64,000 nt of DNA from Casuarina equisetifolia (GCA_028551475.1 CM052355.1:8122001-8186000), one strand, 5' to 3'. Positions 13,581 through 26,137 are shown, counted from the stretch's first letter. Translations and numbers: made by a program. The notes: generated by a model not told the origin, from the letters alone.

Positions 13581-15122
13581 ACCAAAAAAAGAAAAAAGAA
13601 AAAAGAAAAGCACAGAAATAAATAAATAAATATAAAACTCCCATTAGTAAGAACAAATCTCGTCTTCTTGGGTGATCTTGTTGTTTTATGTCAGTGATGG
13701 TACTCTTTTTTTAATATACAATTAGAGCTCCATGTATCATGGGTTTTCACATTTTTTGGGCATAACTCATCATAAGAACGTTCCAGTTTCTCTCTAAGCA
13801 CTATGTTATGGGATTAACAACACATATTGTATTTTTGTACTTTGTGCTAAAACCACAAGGTGTACCAATAATCATATCAAATCTTATTTCGTATATAATG
13901 TATATATAAAAGTACACGTATACTTATAATTAAAATAATATCTTGTTGTTAGTGATTTATTTGATATATTTTCAAGAAGTTTACATAAAATCATACTTTT
14001 ATTTAGCTTAATATCAATAATGTAAATTCTTGTACACATTAAAATAAAAGGCGAGAAGCACCTCTAATTATATTGAATTTGCACAAAAGGCGGTATCAAC
14101 GCGGTTTCATAGGACATTCTCGTAAATTGGTCTATTTAGGTTGGATGGACAATTTTTTTGAAAAATATAATATTGATTGCTTTTTATTTCAAAACACAAA
14201 TAAAAGTAAAATCTTGTCTAAAATTTTGTAAACCGAATTTATAATACTGGAATAATTTTGCTGATTTTTCTTTTCATGATTCATTGGAGTATTTATTTAT
14301 TTTTGGTAATTAACATAAATTCGGAATTTTTTCGAAATCTGGGAAAAGGTAAAGGTAATTTGACGATCCAATCAGAAATTGTGATAAAACCGCGAATAAA
14401 TCTCTCTTATTTTGTTTTTCAATAATATATCTCACTCGCTTTCTATCTCTGCGTGTCTCTGGGCGAAAAGAAACAAAAAGGTTTGTTTGATCCAAACCAT
14501 CGAAACTCTCTCGTTTTGTTCAGTAACTCTCCTCCCCTCTCTGTCTGCACACTCTGTAAGCGCAGCGGAGGGCTTCAGAAAATCTCCATAGCAAAGCCCA
14601 ACTGAAGAAGATCAGAGAAAAATCTCATAAACAGCGGAAAATATTATATTGTGTCAATAAAAGTTCAGAAAAAATTATACAAAAAAAAAAAAAAACAAAT
14701 TAGATCCTCTTCTTCCAGAGCCACTTCCTCTCCTGTTTCTAGTTCTTCCTCCCCGCCCAGATCTATGACCTTCGTAAACCTTCCAATCCGACCCTTGCCG
14801 TCTCTTTTCCCCTGTGAGTGTTTTCGTTCTTTTCCGTTGGTTCATATGTACATGTATTTATAATGTTTGGGTTTATTTTCTGATTTTCTCTTTTCTGGGT
14901 TTGTGTTGCATGCAAGATTATGGGGTTTTCTGATAAATTTCTTCTGTGTTCTCTTCTTTCCGAATGCTAGGTTTAAAAAGGACAGGCATTTGTTCATGAA
15001 CCGAGACTTTCGACTATTCTTCGGGACCTGAGAATGAGCGGCCAAGATTGATTGTTTGGAGATCAGCGTGTTTTTCTTTGTTTGCTCCAGTTTTTGTTTG
15101 GTGGTTTTAGTTGTTCTTTGAG

Positions 15123-18100
15123 ATGGGGAGTAGTTCTGGTGAGGCCAAATCGAACGGCATAGATGCGTCGGTCGGTGGGTTGGTTTGGGTCCGCCGCCGA
15201 AACGGTTCGTGGTGGCCCGGCCGCATAATGGGCCTCGACGAGTTGTCGGAGGGTTCTTTGGTCTCGCCGAGATCGGGAACTCCTGTCAAGCTTCTGGGCC
15301 GCGAGGACGCAAGCGTGTAAGTGCCTTTTCTTGGTTTATCACTTGCTTTCCGTTCTTGTTTACCTCGGTTGGGCATTGGGTTTTTGATAATTTCGTTTTT
15401 ATCTCAGTGTTTCTGTGTTTAGTTTGGTTTTAGATTTGAACTTTTTGGTTGCTTATGTCGATGCTTTGCGCATGAAAAAGCCTCTGATTTTTTGTTATCT
15501 TTTGAAGTGTTTCAACACTTATTTTGGACTTCATATTCGCTGGTTTTCTATTCCCCCCACCTTTTTTTCATTCGCATGATTGTAAGTTATATTTTTAGAA
15601 AGGGATGATGGACATTATTGTTAATTTGATTTACATGTACTGGATGTCGTATTGGGGGCGTTTTCTATTGTATTTTCCTTGTTATGAAGTCTATGGTTGT
15701 TATTCATTATTAAGTGGCATGTAGTCGGCCATGTATTCTGATGTAAATCTTTGTTTGTTTAGTAGGTTTGACGATAGTTTTCTTTGATGTATTTAACCCT
15801 AAGTTTCGTAGATTTTATAATTTGCTAAAGCATGGCTTTTTCTTACTTTCGGGGTAGACAGAAAGACTGTGAAATCCGTCTCTTTGCATTCAAAGAAAGA
15901 AAAAGGTGCTTCACCTAGCATACGCACAATCACTACTACCACCATCTCCTACCCACGAGGTGGATTTGGTGAACATTTGTCTGGACCTCATCAATATAAC
16001 CCTCTCTGTTAGAAAGTACCCGGTCTCCCAAATTTATGCCATTGCTAATTAGATCTCTTTTTGTGTCCCTTTGTTATCTTGTCTTCTGGTTGAAAGAACT
16101 GATGAATTACTTAAACTCTATGCTATTTGAGAGAACAAGCGAATGTTAGGAAAAGATAAAAGAAAGAGATTTAGTCCTTTCTGCCTTGTTGTGTTAGCTA
16201 AACCTGATCTTCTCCTTCCAAGCTTGCTTTTTGATGTGCAGAGCATGAAATGCCACCCTTTCCTGGATATTCTTATAATTTGCATTGTTTTCTGTTGCGA
16301 TATGGTTCATTAAAGTGGGTAAATTTGAAGTTGTTTGGGCTGTCATAAAATCTTTCTTGGCTTTTGAAGTCTTTCTGATTGTTTGTTTGATTTGTCTATT
16401 CTTTGAGATGCTGTAACCTTAGAGTAGATAAATTTGAAGAGGTCTCTTTTCCTTTCTGTACTTCATACCTTTGTTGCATGGAAAATCTTGTGCCTATCTA
16501 ATTTACTCTCTTCTTAATCTCGCAATTGGTTGGTGTTGGTGAAGTGTTGGAGCATATGAGAACTTGTAATGCCAACTTGAAGGCTTGATTCCCTCCTTCC
16601 TCAAAAACACATTTTTACACCCAAATATTGAATTAATCTTGCATGCTTGTTCTGAATAATCCGGGTTGGGATGTATATGATGTCAAATCCATAAGATCTA
16701 ATGTTTTAGGAGTCATTCTGATCCTCCTATGGAAATGCTTTCTTTGTGGCCTTTGAAGAGATCCAGTCCACTGAAGTTGTTGTCGGATTAGAGTGTTCTT
16801 GAATGAAGACCACTTGTTTTTCACAAACACTATTGGTATGCTAATTGTAGAAGATATTCTCAATTGAAGTCATTCATAAATGTAAATAAGTTGGCGTATC
16901 ATGGTTGGCTGCTTTGGAGTTTAGTTGGGTTACATGTCACTCCTAATTTTGGTCTTTTCTTTTCTTTTTCTTTCAACTGATTGTCATTCTTCCGGAACTT
17001 TGTAGTAAAAAAGTTAAATTAAGACTCATGGATGTTGATTTGATTGGGCAGGAGAATGTAGCCCATATTTATTTTGTCTTGGATCTTTGCAAGTGAAAAG
17101 ACAAAAAAGGGTTTCACTCTTCTTAGTTTGTAATGGGGTTGCACTATCTTAAATATCACCTATGATTGTGCTTCATGTGTGTGCATTTAATTTTCTATTT
17201 TTATCTTAATTTTTTGATTGTTGATGTTTTGAGAAGTAGAAAAATGTTTTTGGAGTTTTATAGATTAAAAGTACTTTTTGGCATTCAGAGAAGACATTTA
17301 TTTTTTTAGAGGTGGAACCAGGCTTCTTATGATTACCGGAAAAAAAGAAAAGAGGAAAATTGGGTAGCCACATTTCTACCACCCTCCTGGATGGCCATGC
17401 GTCTGTCTGTATTTCTTTAAGCTGTTATTGTTGTATATTTTATATATTGCAGAATGAATCATTCTTTAATGTTTGTGTTTATTTTCTGAATGAAAAAAGT
17501 ATGTTAAAAAAAAATTAACATATATGGCCTAAATTTTTTTCAGAGTTCATAGCCTTGATTTGGAATGTAATTTCTCTAGTCTTTTAGGAAAATAAAAAAT
17601 ATTGCTCTTTAGGAGAACCAAAGTCGTACATTTTGTTGGTTGTGCCTAGGAGGCTTACTGTATAGAGGTGCTTATGGTATTCTGGGTTTACTTTTTGCTC
17701 GTAAGTTTAAATTTCTCCCTAGAATTTGATACTCAATTCATTTAGCACTTTGGGTTCTCGTGTATATCTGTGGTGTTTTGCTTTCTCTTCTTGTAAACTA
17801 TGGTGTGACTTTGTTGAAAAATTTCCTCTTTTTTAACTGGTACAGGGATTGGTATAATCTTGAAAAATCAAAGAGGGTGAAGGCATTTCGCTGTGGTGAA
17901 TATGACGAGTGCATTGAGAAAGCGAAGGCTTCTGCAGCTAATTCCAATAAAAAAGCAGTTAAGTATGCTCGAAGGGAAGATGCCATCCTGCATGCTCTTG
18001 AGATTGAAAGTGCTCGCCTTGGCAAGGATCGTTTGGACTTCTTCCAAAGGGAAAATTCAGGTGGTGATCTTGGTGGTTCGGCCAGAGAGTCACCTAGTGT

Positions 18101-21100
18101 GTCTGAATCTGGTGAAGAAAATGAGGATATGGATGACGATGTTAGTGATTCTGATGACAATTCAAATTCAGCACCAGAATTGTCTCAGTCTGGTATATCT
18201 TTTGAAGAGCCAAATCATAACAACTCTTTTAAGGGCCAACCTGTCCTAGGAAGAAGAAGAAGAACCCCAAATGATTCAGAGGATGACGGAACAGAAGGAG
18301 TTAAGCGTATGAGAGGTCTTGAGGACCTGGGCATGGGTGTAGTGTCAAAAAGAAAGGCTGGAGGGGTGCTTGATCTAGTTCAACAAGATGGTGCTTCGCT
18401 TTGTGATTCAAGCACTGGGAATTGCATTTCTAATGGTAGTCCTATCAATGGTAGCAGAGGTTATTCATCTTCACTTAAAAGAAAGAGATCTCAAGTGCCA
18501 AATGTTAATGAATTCTTAAAGAGAAAAAACCGTCGCCGACCATTGACAAAGGTTTTGGAGAGTACGGCCATGGTGTCAGTTCCAGTTATTTGTGAGCAAA
18601 TTCCCAGTTCAAGTGGCTCACCTCTTCAGGGTGTATCTGATGGCAGGGCTTCAGGATTAGAATCTAATGAATCAAAGAAATCCGTGATTATTAGCAATAA
18701 TTCAGATAGCACTGGCATTTCATGTGAGAATGGAGTCACTTTAAATGCTTCTGAACATGCTTCTGATGCTTTGCATGTCGTTTACAAGGCAAAGGACAAT
18801 GAAATTTCCAGCCTAACTGGGTTAGCTGAGAATGATTCTTCTGACAGGTTATTTGATGTACCTTTTGTTGGGGTGGTCGGTGAGGATAAAAACATGGCAG
18901 GTATGCTTGAGTTAAAGTGACAGAAAATGGTGATAAATATGCCTATCTGCATTAGGACACAAGTTGTTATATTAGAGAGATTTGCTGCTTTTGTACATCC
19001 AAAGTTCTTATCATGCATCAAAAGTGCTTTGGTTAAACCCAGAAGAGTAACTCTGAAAAAAGGGAGAATGTAGAAAGAAGACTTTAGAAATTTAAGCTCT
19101 TTAACAATCTTCTGAGGAGAAAGATAGGAATGGTTCATTAAGATGACTTTCCCTTCTATTCACTTCCCTTTGGCTGGCCTTAGGCCTATTATCTTTAAAA
19201 GCCAAAATAACAAAAGTTTTATTCTCTTCCATAAGTTGTATGCGCCTGCATACATATAGTTTTTGTGTGTCTCTCACCCAATTATTTCCATTTCTGGAAC
19301 AATACAATTTCCATGTCTGCCATTGGGCTTAAGTTTTGAGAATGGTTGCTGTCTTAACCTATTTTTTAGCTGCATAGCTAGCTGATCTTATAAAAATTGG
19401 AGAGGAAGGTACTGGGTGATGACTGACATTCACAGTAAATGATGGTTTGGTCCTACAATTTTTCTTTTTTGGAAAAAACAAGCTGTTGGTGGCCTTGGTG
19501 GTCTCAAAATGGAGTGCAATCATGATGGCAGTTGGTAGAGAGGTTTGAGTTTGGAACTGCAAACAGGGAAGTCACAGGGACAATTATCTTTTGGGATATT
19601 AAGCTCCCGATATTTGTTATTGGGCCATGTGGATAGTTCTGTGCGGGTCATCCTTATGTTTTGGAGACACATTTGAATTTCGACACTTACCATGTCAATT
19701 TGAAAATAAAACCCTTAACTTTTACCCCTTTTTTAAGTAGAAAATATTTACATGCTGACAGTAATTTTTCTTCATGTACATATGCAATCTCTTGTATGTG
19801 ATAAGATTGATATAATATTTAAAAAGAAGTAAGACATTCATCTATTAGTAAGGAAGTGTTTCAGGTTTTACTTTGTTGATAATCATTGCATATATTTGTT
19901 GCAAGTCATTTCCTCATAGCTATTGGTGTTATGTAATATTCTATTTGTTCATTCAGCTCATTTTGAACTTATGAAGATGTTTGAAAGACTCCCTGTGCTG
20001 ATTTACAGTGTGTTGTGCCAGGTTTTTCACCTATACCCGTGTCTTTTTCAAGTGGAAGGCCTAATGGTGGTGCATTGGGAAGACAATCCAGTCAAAGTTG
20101 TCAAGCTGAAACTGTCTCTTTGAGAACTGAGGGACTTAATGAATCTGTTTCTACCAGTTCAGTCGCTGTTAATGTGAATAATATTAGCCAGAGGATAGAG
20201 AAAGGTACTTCAAAGTGGCAGTTAAAAGGAAAGAGGAATTCAAGACATTTAAGTAAATGTAGAAAACAGGACTCAAGAAAATATGTGGACATGGATGATG
20301 AATCCAATGCTTATTTGGCAGGTATAGAGCTCTCGGAAGGTTCAGATCAGAAAGTTGATTGCATTGGCATTGGTGGACTCCCCTCTTCATATAATTGTAC
20401 CTTACGAACAGACTGCAAGCCAGTGGCTGAAGGCCAGGTAGATGGGTTGAGGGACTGGAGCAAGCATATGTCTCAGCGGGATTCTCATATAAGAATGCCT
20501 GCAGCATCAGCTGCTGGCTCTTTGATGCCTCAAAGGTCACTTCCATATCGTCAGTCCCGCTTTACAGTTCACTCCAGATATCAGATTCCAGATTATCCTG
20601 CCAGAAATATTAGCACTGATGCTTCATTATATGATGTTAAACTTGAGGTGAAAGCTAGCTATCGGCCCCAGCATGTTCCATTGGTTTCCCTAATGAGTAA
20701 GTTGAATGGAAAAGCCATTGTTGGTCACCCTCTCACAGTTGAGCCTTTGGGTGATGGCCACTGTGATGACCTGTTGAGCAGCATGGAATACAATCTGGAA
20801 GTTGGTGAAATGCGTAATGCTGTCAAGACAAATTCAGTAACTAGTAGAGTTCCTGCCAAGCACCTCGGTCTGCAAGCACGTTTTCCGCCAAGCAAATCAC
20901 AAAAAGCAAAGAAATCTGGGTCATTGTCCAAAAAGATACGGAAACTGTCTTCATTGACTGGCCACAAGCACTCTGAAGAAGAGCGAAAGCCGGTGGTAGA
21001 TAAGCCTAAAGGTCCTGTTATAGCTTGTATCCCCTTGAAAGTAGTATTCAGTAGAATAAATGAAGCAGTGAACGGATTGGCACGGCCAACGCACCGTGTA

Positions 21101-21118
21101 ACATCAAGCAATACGTGA
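15123..21118 (+). CDS. PWWP domain-containing protein (Tudor/PWWP/MBT superfamily)
   Basis: Three exons, 15123-15316, 17846-18900 and 20022-21118, encode 781 residues. The ATG at 15123 is chosen because it precedes the PWWP domain by the usual short leader. The PWWP domain spans about residues 18-85 (GGLVWVRRRNGSWWPGRIMG, then DWYNLEKSKRVK) and is split by intron 1 just before DWYNL. PWWP domains bind methylated histone H3 tails together with DNA, so a nuclear chromatin-reader role is expected. A conserved plant block follows (KYARREDAILHALEIE), then an acidic serine-rich stretch and a basic cluster (KRKRS, KRKNRRR) that could be a nuclear signal. The remainder is low-complexity. The C-terminus carries GPVIACIPLKVVFSRINEA, which I recall as typical of the family. 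The recalled Arabidopsis relative is At1g51745. Intron 1 is about 2.5 kb. The stop is followed immediately by a donor-like GTGAGT, so a different last exon is possible. Confidence 0.9.
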
Positions 21119-22317
21119 GTTTGGGTCGGTTCTAGGGGAGGAGTTGCAGTCGCTGCATTCTACCCCTAAATTTGGTTCTTCGGTATTTTAGGTTTTTTGA
21201 TTCAGTTTAGCTGCCAAGTGGCTGCTTTTATTTAACTGTGCCCTGTTTGCAGCACCATATATTCTGCGGTTGGAGGTAGAAATCCTTCTTTTCAAAAATT
21301 TTATGACCTTTCCTTGTTGTAGAACTGGTAGCAGTACGTACGGCCGATGGAAGCTGCTCTTGGTTCTGTATATATTGTAACATTATGTAAAGATGGTGAT
21401 CTGGTATTAAGTGTTGGTTACCTGATATTAGGTATTTAATTTATGAATTGATGTTGATTTGAAGGCAATAACCTAAACTGTCCAGGGCACTTGGGTGTTC
21501 GCCATGATGAGTAAATTTCTCCAGTGCACCCTTTCTGTAAGACAGTATTGGGTTCAGTTGGAGTGGCGTGCCATCTAAAGTGATCATCTCCAACCAAGAG
21601 GAACATTCCTGCTGTTCGTTCTTGCTGCTTTCTATGGTGTACGCTGTACCCATTTTCTATTTGAACCAAGGCCAATAACTTCTATAGACGCTGTTCTTCT
21701 TGATGGTGATCACCACTCCGCTATTAACTTATCAGGAAGACGTAAAAAAAAATTGGATTACCCAAATAAGCCTATTTTCTTCGATTTCATTGTTTACCAC
21801 CTAAACTAGTGGAGAGTATAAACACGTCTAGCTGTTCTTGACGGTACCTGTATAGGTGATTCTCCATTTAAACTTCCCTGTTGGTGTCTTTTGAAAGAAA
21901 AACTTGTTCTGTAACTCTGTATTTCATAACAATGTCAGCAAATGTACAATGAACATGCTTAAGTAGGTGAATCCTAAAATGTGAAATTTTTTGAGAAGAT
22001 TGAATAAGAAACAATTGTGTTTGGAAAAATTGGAACAAATTCATTATTCTTTTTTCTGTGGTTTACACTTCATAGACTATCATTCTAGGAAAAAAAAAAA
22101 AACTAAAATGAAGAAAGGAAAAACTTCGTCTTTATAGAAGGCCGGGGAAATTATCGAAGACGAATAATATAATGCGCCTTCGAATCTGAAAAAACAAAAC
22201 GGAAGGAGAAAATTTCCCCTGCCAGATCAGGGGTATTCTCGTCATAAAAAAAATAAAGGACATAGGCGTGATATAGTGAAATGAAGCGTACCCCTTCGGT
22301 ACGAACGGAATAATGCG
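21119..22317. other. Intergenic: 3' UTR of the PWWP gene and distal promoter of eL28
   Basis: About 1.2 kb without a supported gene. The left part is the PWWP 3' UTR. I see no repeats or RNA genes. Confidence 0.5.
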
Positions 22318-22537
22318 GCATATTAGGGTTTCAGTAATATAAATAGCAACATAAACCCTAATCCCTTTCATTCTCCGAAATCTCCTTCCATTGCAGCTTC
22401 AAAAAACGAAAAGCTTGTAAGTTCTCTCTCTCTCTCTCTCTCTCTCTTTCCGCTGCCTAGTGTATGTTTCTTCTGTTGTGATGTTCACATCTAAGCGAGT
22501 TTAGATCTTGTGTGGTAAAGGTGTAGGGAAGGAGGAT
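22318..22537 (+). promoter_or_regulatory. Core promoter and 5' UTR of the eL28 gene, with telo-boxes
   Basis: A telo-box AAACCCTAA lies at 22353-22361 and its inverse TTAGGGTTT at 22323-22331. A TATA-like AATATAAATAG sits between them at 22336-22346. Telo-boxes near the start site are characteristic of plant ribosomal protein genes. A (CT)n run lies at about 22425-22447. A GTAAGT donor near 22418 and a possible acceptor just before the ATG suggest a small 5' UTR intron. Confidence 0.7.
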
Positions 22538-25225
22538 ATGGCGACAGTGCCAGGGCAATTGGTATGGGAGATAGTGAAGAAGAACAACTCCTTTCTGGTG
22601 AAGGAGTTCGGCAGAGGAACGGCGAGCGTGCAGTTCAGTCGGGAGAGCAACAATCTCTACAATCTCAACTCCTATAAGCACTCCGGTATGCTTACTCGCT
22701 GCTTTTCTGTTTGATTCTCGACGAAAATTGCTGATAGACACCGAAAGTGTTGGTTTTTTTTTTTTCCCCTTTTTTTCTCTTTTCTTTGGTGTTGTCTTAT
22801 TTTACCTGTTGGAATCTCCATGTATCTTGTCTGATTGGTTTCTTGGTCAATGAAGGAAAAACAACGCGTATTAGGACTTTTCTTTGGTTTATGTTACGGA
22901 TGAAAGGTTTTTAAATTTGGGATTTTCATCTTTCTGGGGATGATTTTATTATTTTGTAATAGAATACGAAGTTTTGCACTTCTCGCTTGTTTGGCTTCTG
23001 AGAAAATCGGCTAGAGTCAAAAGATTAAATGTTTTTTGTTTTGGGTTTTTCTTCGTCGTTGTATTGTTATGGCGGCTTCTGGTTGGCGCTGAATAAACTT
23101 AGGTAATGCATAGTTATTTTAATTTTAAGTTTTTAAAGAATTTAATGTCTTGGTAGTAATTGAATTTTGGGGGTAGATGGCCGATAGTGAATTGTTTGTT
23201 CATAATGTTAGTGGGGGTATAGAGGTGAAACGGAGGGAAATATATAAGTTTTAATGGTTAGGTTTTCATAGGGTTTGGTGTTGTGGAAATATGGGTCGCA
23301 AAAGAAGTCTGATTGAATGGGGTTGGCTTGTTAAAGATTTAATGCAAATGTCTTTGTTGGGATAGAGGAATATGGAAGACAATGGTATTAGTGTACCGCA
23401 CTTTTTAAGTTTAGATCTAATGCTATCATTGTTTCAGTTTCTTATGGCATAGAAATTATAGAATGCAAAATTATATTAGATGGTACATGTCGAGTGCTAG
23501 ATGCTGTGCAGAAATGTGAGCCATATGCTATCTGTTATCTCGTGGTGGTTTTTGTTCCTAGATTCTAAGGGACTGATTTCCCCGCTTTTTTGTACCCTCA
23601 TGATAGATTATTTGTTTGCATATTGTCTCTTTCAAGGTAGTCACTCTGGTTTTTGCATAAAATCATTAATCCATTTGTGAAAGTGTAATGGCTGGGTTTT
23701 TGAAGACATATTTCCATTTGGCCTCTCTTGTTGTTCCGAAGGCGTGACCTTTGTTTATTTGGCTACGGGTACTTGAGGGTGATATGCTTGTCTTACGAAT
23801 TTCATCTTTTAATTGCAATGCATCAGGTTTGGCAAACAAGAAAACAGTTACCATTCAACCAGAGGGCAAAGATCAGTCTGTGTTGCTTGCCACCACTAAA
23901 ACCAAGAAACAAAACAAGCCTGCTGCTTTACTCCACAAGTCTGTCATGAAAAAAGAGTTCCGGAGGATGGCAAATGCAGTAGCGAACCAGGTAATTTTGG
24001 AAAGCTGGGTCCTGTTAGATATATTGCTTTTACGTATTTCGAGTATTATTATCTCTTCAATGTCTGGGCATTAAAGATGAATCTTTTGGATGCTTACACC
24101 AGTCGATTTTACTAGCTGATTTGACCCAAAATTAGTTCTTTTCCAGCAGTGATGAGCCATTAACACATAAGAAGAAGCCATATTGTTGTTTCTTTAATGA
24201 AATATACTTGTTACGCTTGGCTTCTGAGCTTTCAATGTTCAAGCAGTGTTTCTTTGAACTGTATCTAGTCCTGCTATGTTGGCAGATCTCAAATTAGTTA
24301 TCAAAATCTTTTGAGAAAGTTGATCAATTTGACCCAAATATTAGTAACTTTCCACCAGTGATGAGCCTTTAACACGTAAGAAGAAACAGCAATGTTGTTT
24401 CTTTAATGAAATGTACTTGTTACGCTTGGCTTCTGAGCTTTCAATTTTCAAGCAGTGTTTCTTTGAACTGTATCTAGTCTTACTATGTCGGTGTCAAAAT
24501 CTTTTGGGAAAGTTGATAAATTTGATCCAAATATTAGTTACTTTCTAGCGGTGATGAGCCTTTAACACGTAAGAAGAAACAGCAATGTTGTTTCTTTAAT
24601 GAAATATACTTGTTACGCTTGGCTTCTGAGCCTTCGATGTCCACGTTGTGTCTCGTGAAACTGTATCTAGTCTAAGTATGTCGGCAGTCCTCAAACTCGT
24701 CAAAATCTTTTGGAGAAATTGATGAATTTGACCCCAAATCTTAGTTCTTTTCCAGCAGTGATGAGCCTCTTAACACATAAGAAGAAACTGTAATGTTGTT
24801 TCTTCAATGAAATATAATTGTTACGCTTGGCTTCTGAGGTTTCAACGTTCAAGCTGTGTTTCGTTGAACTGTATCTGGTCTTACCATGTCTGCAGGCCTC
24901 AAATTCGTTGTCAAAATCTTTTGGAAAAGTGGATGAACCTGACTACTTTTCATGTGTTCTGCTTCTAATTATTATCGTTGTTCTCGAGTTTAGATGGAAC
25001 TGGAGCACATATGATGTTAGCTGGCCAATGTTTATTATATTGTAGTTTCTGTTCCTAAGATCGTTATATTTTCACCCATTACAGGTGGGAGATAACTACT
25101 ACAGGCCGGATCTTAAGAAGGCCGCTCTTGCTAGGTTGAGTGCTGTGCACAGGAGCCTCAAAGTCGCCAAATCTGGCGCCAAGAAGAGGAACAGGCAGGC
25201 TTTGAAAGCTCGTGGTAGGAAGTGA
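22538..25225 (+). CDS. RPL28: Large-subunit ribosomal protein eL28
   Basis: Exons 22538-22685, 23827-23990 and 25085-25225 encode 150 residues of cytosolic 60S ribosomal protein eL28. The protein begins [17 protein letters not shown] and continues through [15 protein letters not shown]. The middle has [13 protein letters not shown]. The tail is strongly basic ([18 protein letters not shown]). Length is close to the plant norm of about 143-150. The ATG at 22538 is the only one giving the family N-terminus. Intron 2 (23991-25084) carries four tandem snoRNA-like units, so this locus is probably also a snoRNA host gene. Arrangements of this kind in ribosomal protein introns are known in plants and animals. 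A decayed partial copy of this gene's exon 1 and intron 1 lies at about 26755-27060. Confidence 0.95.
24149..24227 (+). ncRNA. Box C/D snoRNA-like gene, copy 1
   Basis: A perfect C box GTGATGA (24149-24155) and a D box CTGA (24224-24227) are 79 bases apart outer to outer. ACGCTTGGCTT lies immediately upstream of the D box. Ten of its bases can pair with AGCCAAGCGT of 25S rRNA, as I recall that sequence. The fifth base from the D box pairs with the second C of GCC, predicting a 2'-O-methyl C. A possible C' box (TAATGAA) lies midway. The terminal stem is short (AGC with GCT). The unit sits inside eL28 intron 2. Confidence 0.7.
24358..24436 (+). ncRNA. Box C/D snoRNA-like gene, copy 2
   Basis: C box GTGATGA at 24358-24364 and D box CTGA at 24433-24436, again 79 bases. 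The guide ACGCTTGGCTT before the D box is identical to copy 1. The interior contains a small hairpin (AAGAAAC with GTTTCTT). The flanking bases do not form an obvious terminal stem in this copy. Confidence 0.68.
24551..24629 (+). ncRNA. Box C/D snoRNA-like gene, copy 3
   Basis: C box GTGATGA at 24551-24557, D box CTGA at 24626-24629, 79 bases, with the same guide sequence. The sequence after the D box has diverged (GCCTTCGATG), while boxes and guide are unchanged. This suggests selection on the RNA rather than on the spacer. Confidence 0.68.
24758..24837 (+). ncRNA. Box C/D snoRNA-like gene, copy 4
   Basis: C box GTGATGA at 24758-24764, D box CTGA at 24834-24837, 80 bases, with the same guide. 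One interior base is inserted after GATGAGCC compared with the other copies. Confidence 0.68.
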
Positions 25226-26137
25226 GCCCTAGCTTGATTATATGTAGTGTGCTGCCGTTCTTTGTTTTTTTTTTTTAATTCTCTATAGCACAACGAAGTC
25301 GTTTTTGTTTCCATCTCAATTTTGTCTTTAGACTCTTGTTTCTTGGGATGTTATTTTTGGTTAATATCCGAGGAGATGCGGCTTGGATTTTTACTTAATT
25401 ATTTGGAACCGTGATATGTTTTAGTTGGGTTGTTGAATGTTTTTGAATTTAAAGATAGGTTCTGTAGGGCCAAGTCATAACAAAAAGCACATGGTAGAAA
25501 CTAGGTAAGGACTTAATTACTTGGTACTGTCTGACGGCAGATTCCTTATTTCTTCCCGGAAAGATTCATTTGTTGAAGCGTGATAATTGTTGTTGTCCGC
25601 GTTGTGGTGTCCGCCCAACCATCCTCGTACCACGTCTGACAAGCTTATCATTCCCCGATGCCAGAAAGGACTTGTCTGTTTCGACAAAGTGAAGAGTGAA
25701 GAACTTACTAACCAAAACTAGTTATTGTGATGATCATACTTAAGGTCCTCAAAATTACTTTAGGGTATTACGCCTGCAGACGGACGTGTTGGAATATCCG
25801 TTTGGTCCGGGGGATTTATATAAGTGGCTTTGGTCCTTAAGGAAACGACTATCCAATACTTTGTATACATGGTGAGGAAGTATATTGAGAGGGATTATAT
25901 GGATGAATAAAAACATGGTTTATCGAGCCAACGTGAATACCGGAAATGCCTTGTTAACACGAAAACTACTTGGGTACTACGAAAGGAATATTGTCGTTCT
26001 AGAGATTGGTTTTGCGTTTGGCCTTGGAACTTTGTAAAGTCAACTCAAATGGGGCACGCATGGTGTTCGGTTCTCTAACCTTATAAATATTTTGGGGTAG
26101 CAGGAGTTTCAGCATCAATCAGAAAAGCTTTGAAACC
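25226..26137 (+). promoter_or_regulatory. eL28 3' UTR, then promoter of small gene copy 1
   Basis: The left end is the eL28 3' UTR. From about 25610 the sequence resembles the region upstream of the second small gene: an AACCATCCT word, then CCACGT (25631-25636) and AAGCTTAT. Closer in are AAAGTCAACTCAA (a TTGAC W-box core on the minus strand) near 26036, TCTCTAACC near 26072 and a TATA box TATAAATA at 26082-26089. Confidence 0.5.

Larger units (their letters stand above)
11284..15122. other. Intergenic region with two GC-rich islands; promoter and 5' UTR of the PWWP gene at the right end
   Basis: This is about 3.8 kb without a supported gene. Most of it is AT-rich. Two unusually GC-rich pieces stand out, at 11630-11800 and 13290-13580, and they are described separately. 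The segment 14500-15122 is pyrimidine-rich and looks like the 5' UTR of the PWWP gene, possibly with a small UTR intron (donor near 14814, acceptor near 14970). Arabidopsis has a syntaxin gene (At1g51740) at this point in the recalled gene order. I see no trace of it. Confidence 0.5.
24117..24945. repeat. Tandem repeat of about 200-bp units in eL28 intron 2
   Basis: Four full units and a partial fifth run from about 24117 to 24945. The GATGAGCC landmark recurs at 24151, 24360, 24553 and 24760, giving spacings of 209, 193 and 207 bases. Each unit is one snoRNA-like segment plus a spacer containing words such as GAACTGTATCT and TCAAAATCTTTTG. The fifth unit keeps only the spacer end. Confidence 0.9.

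Noticed and set aside
22920..23003. Possible fifth snoRNA in eL28 intron 1 (GGATGAT ... TTGGCTTCTGAG)
   Set aside because: The C box is imperfect and the guide differs by an insertion. The similarity to the array in intron 2 is probably chance.
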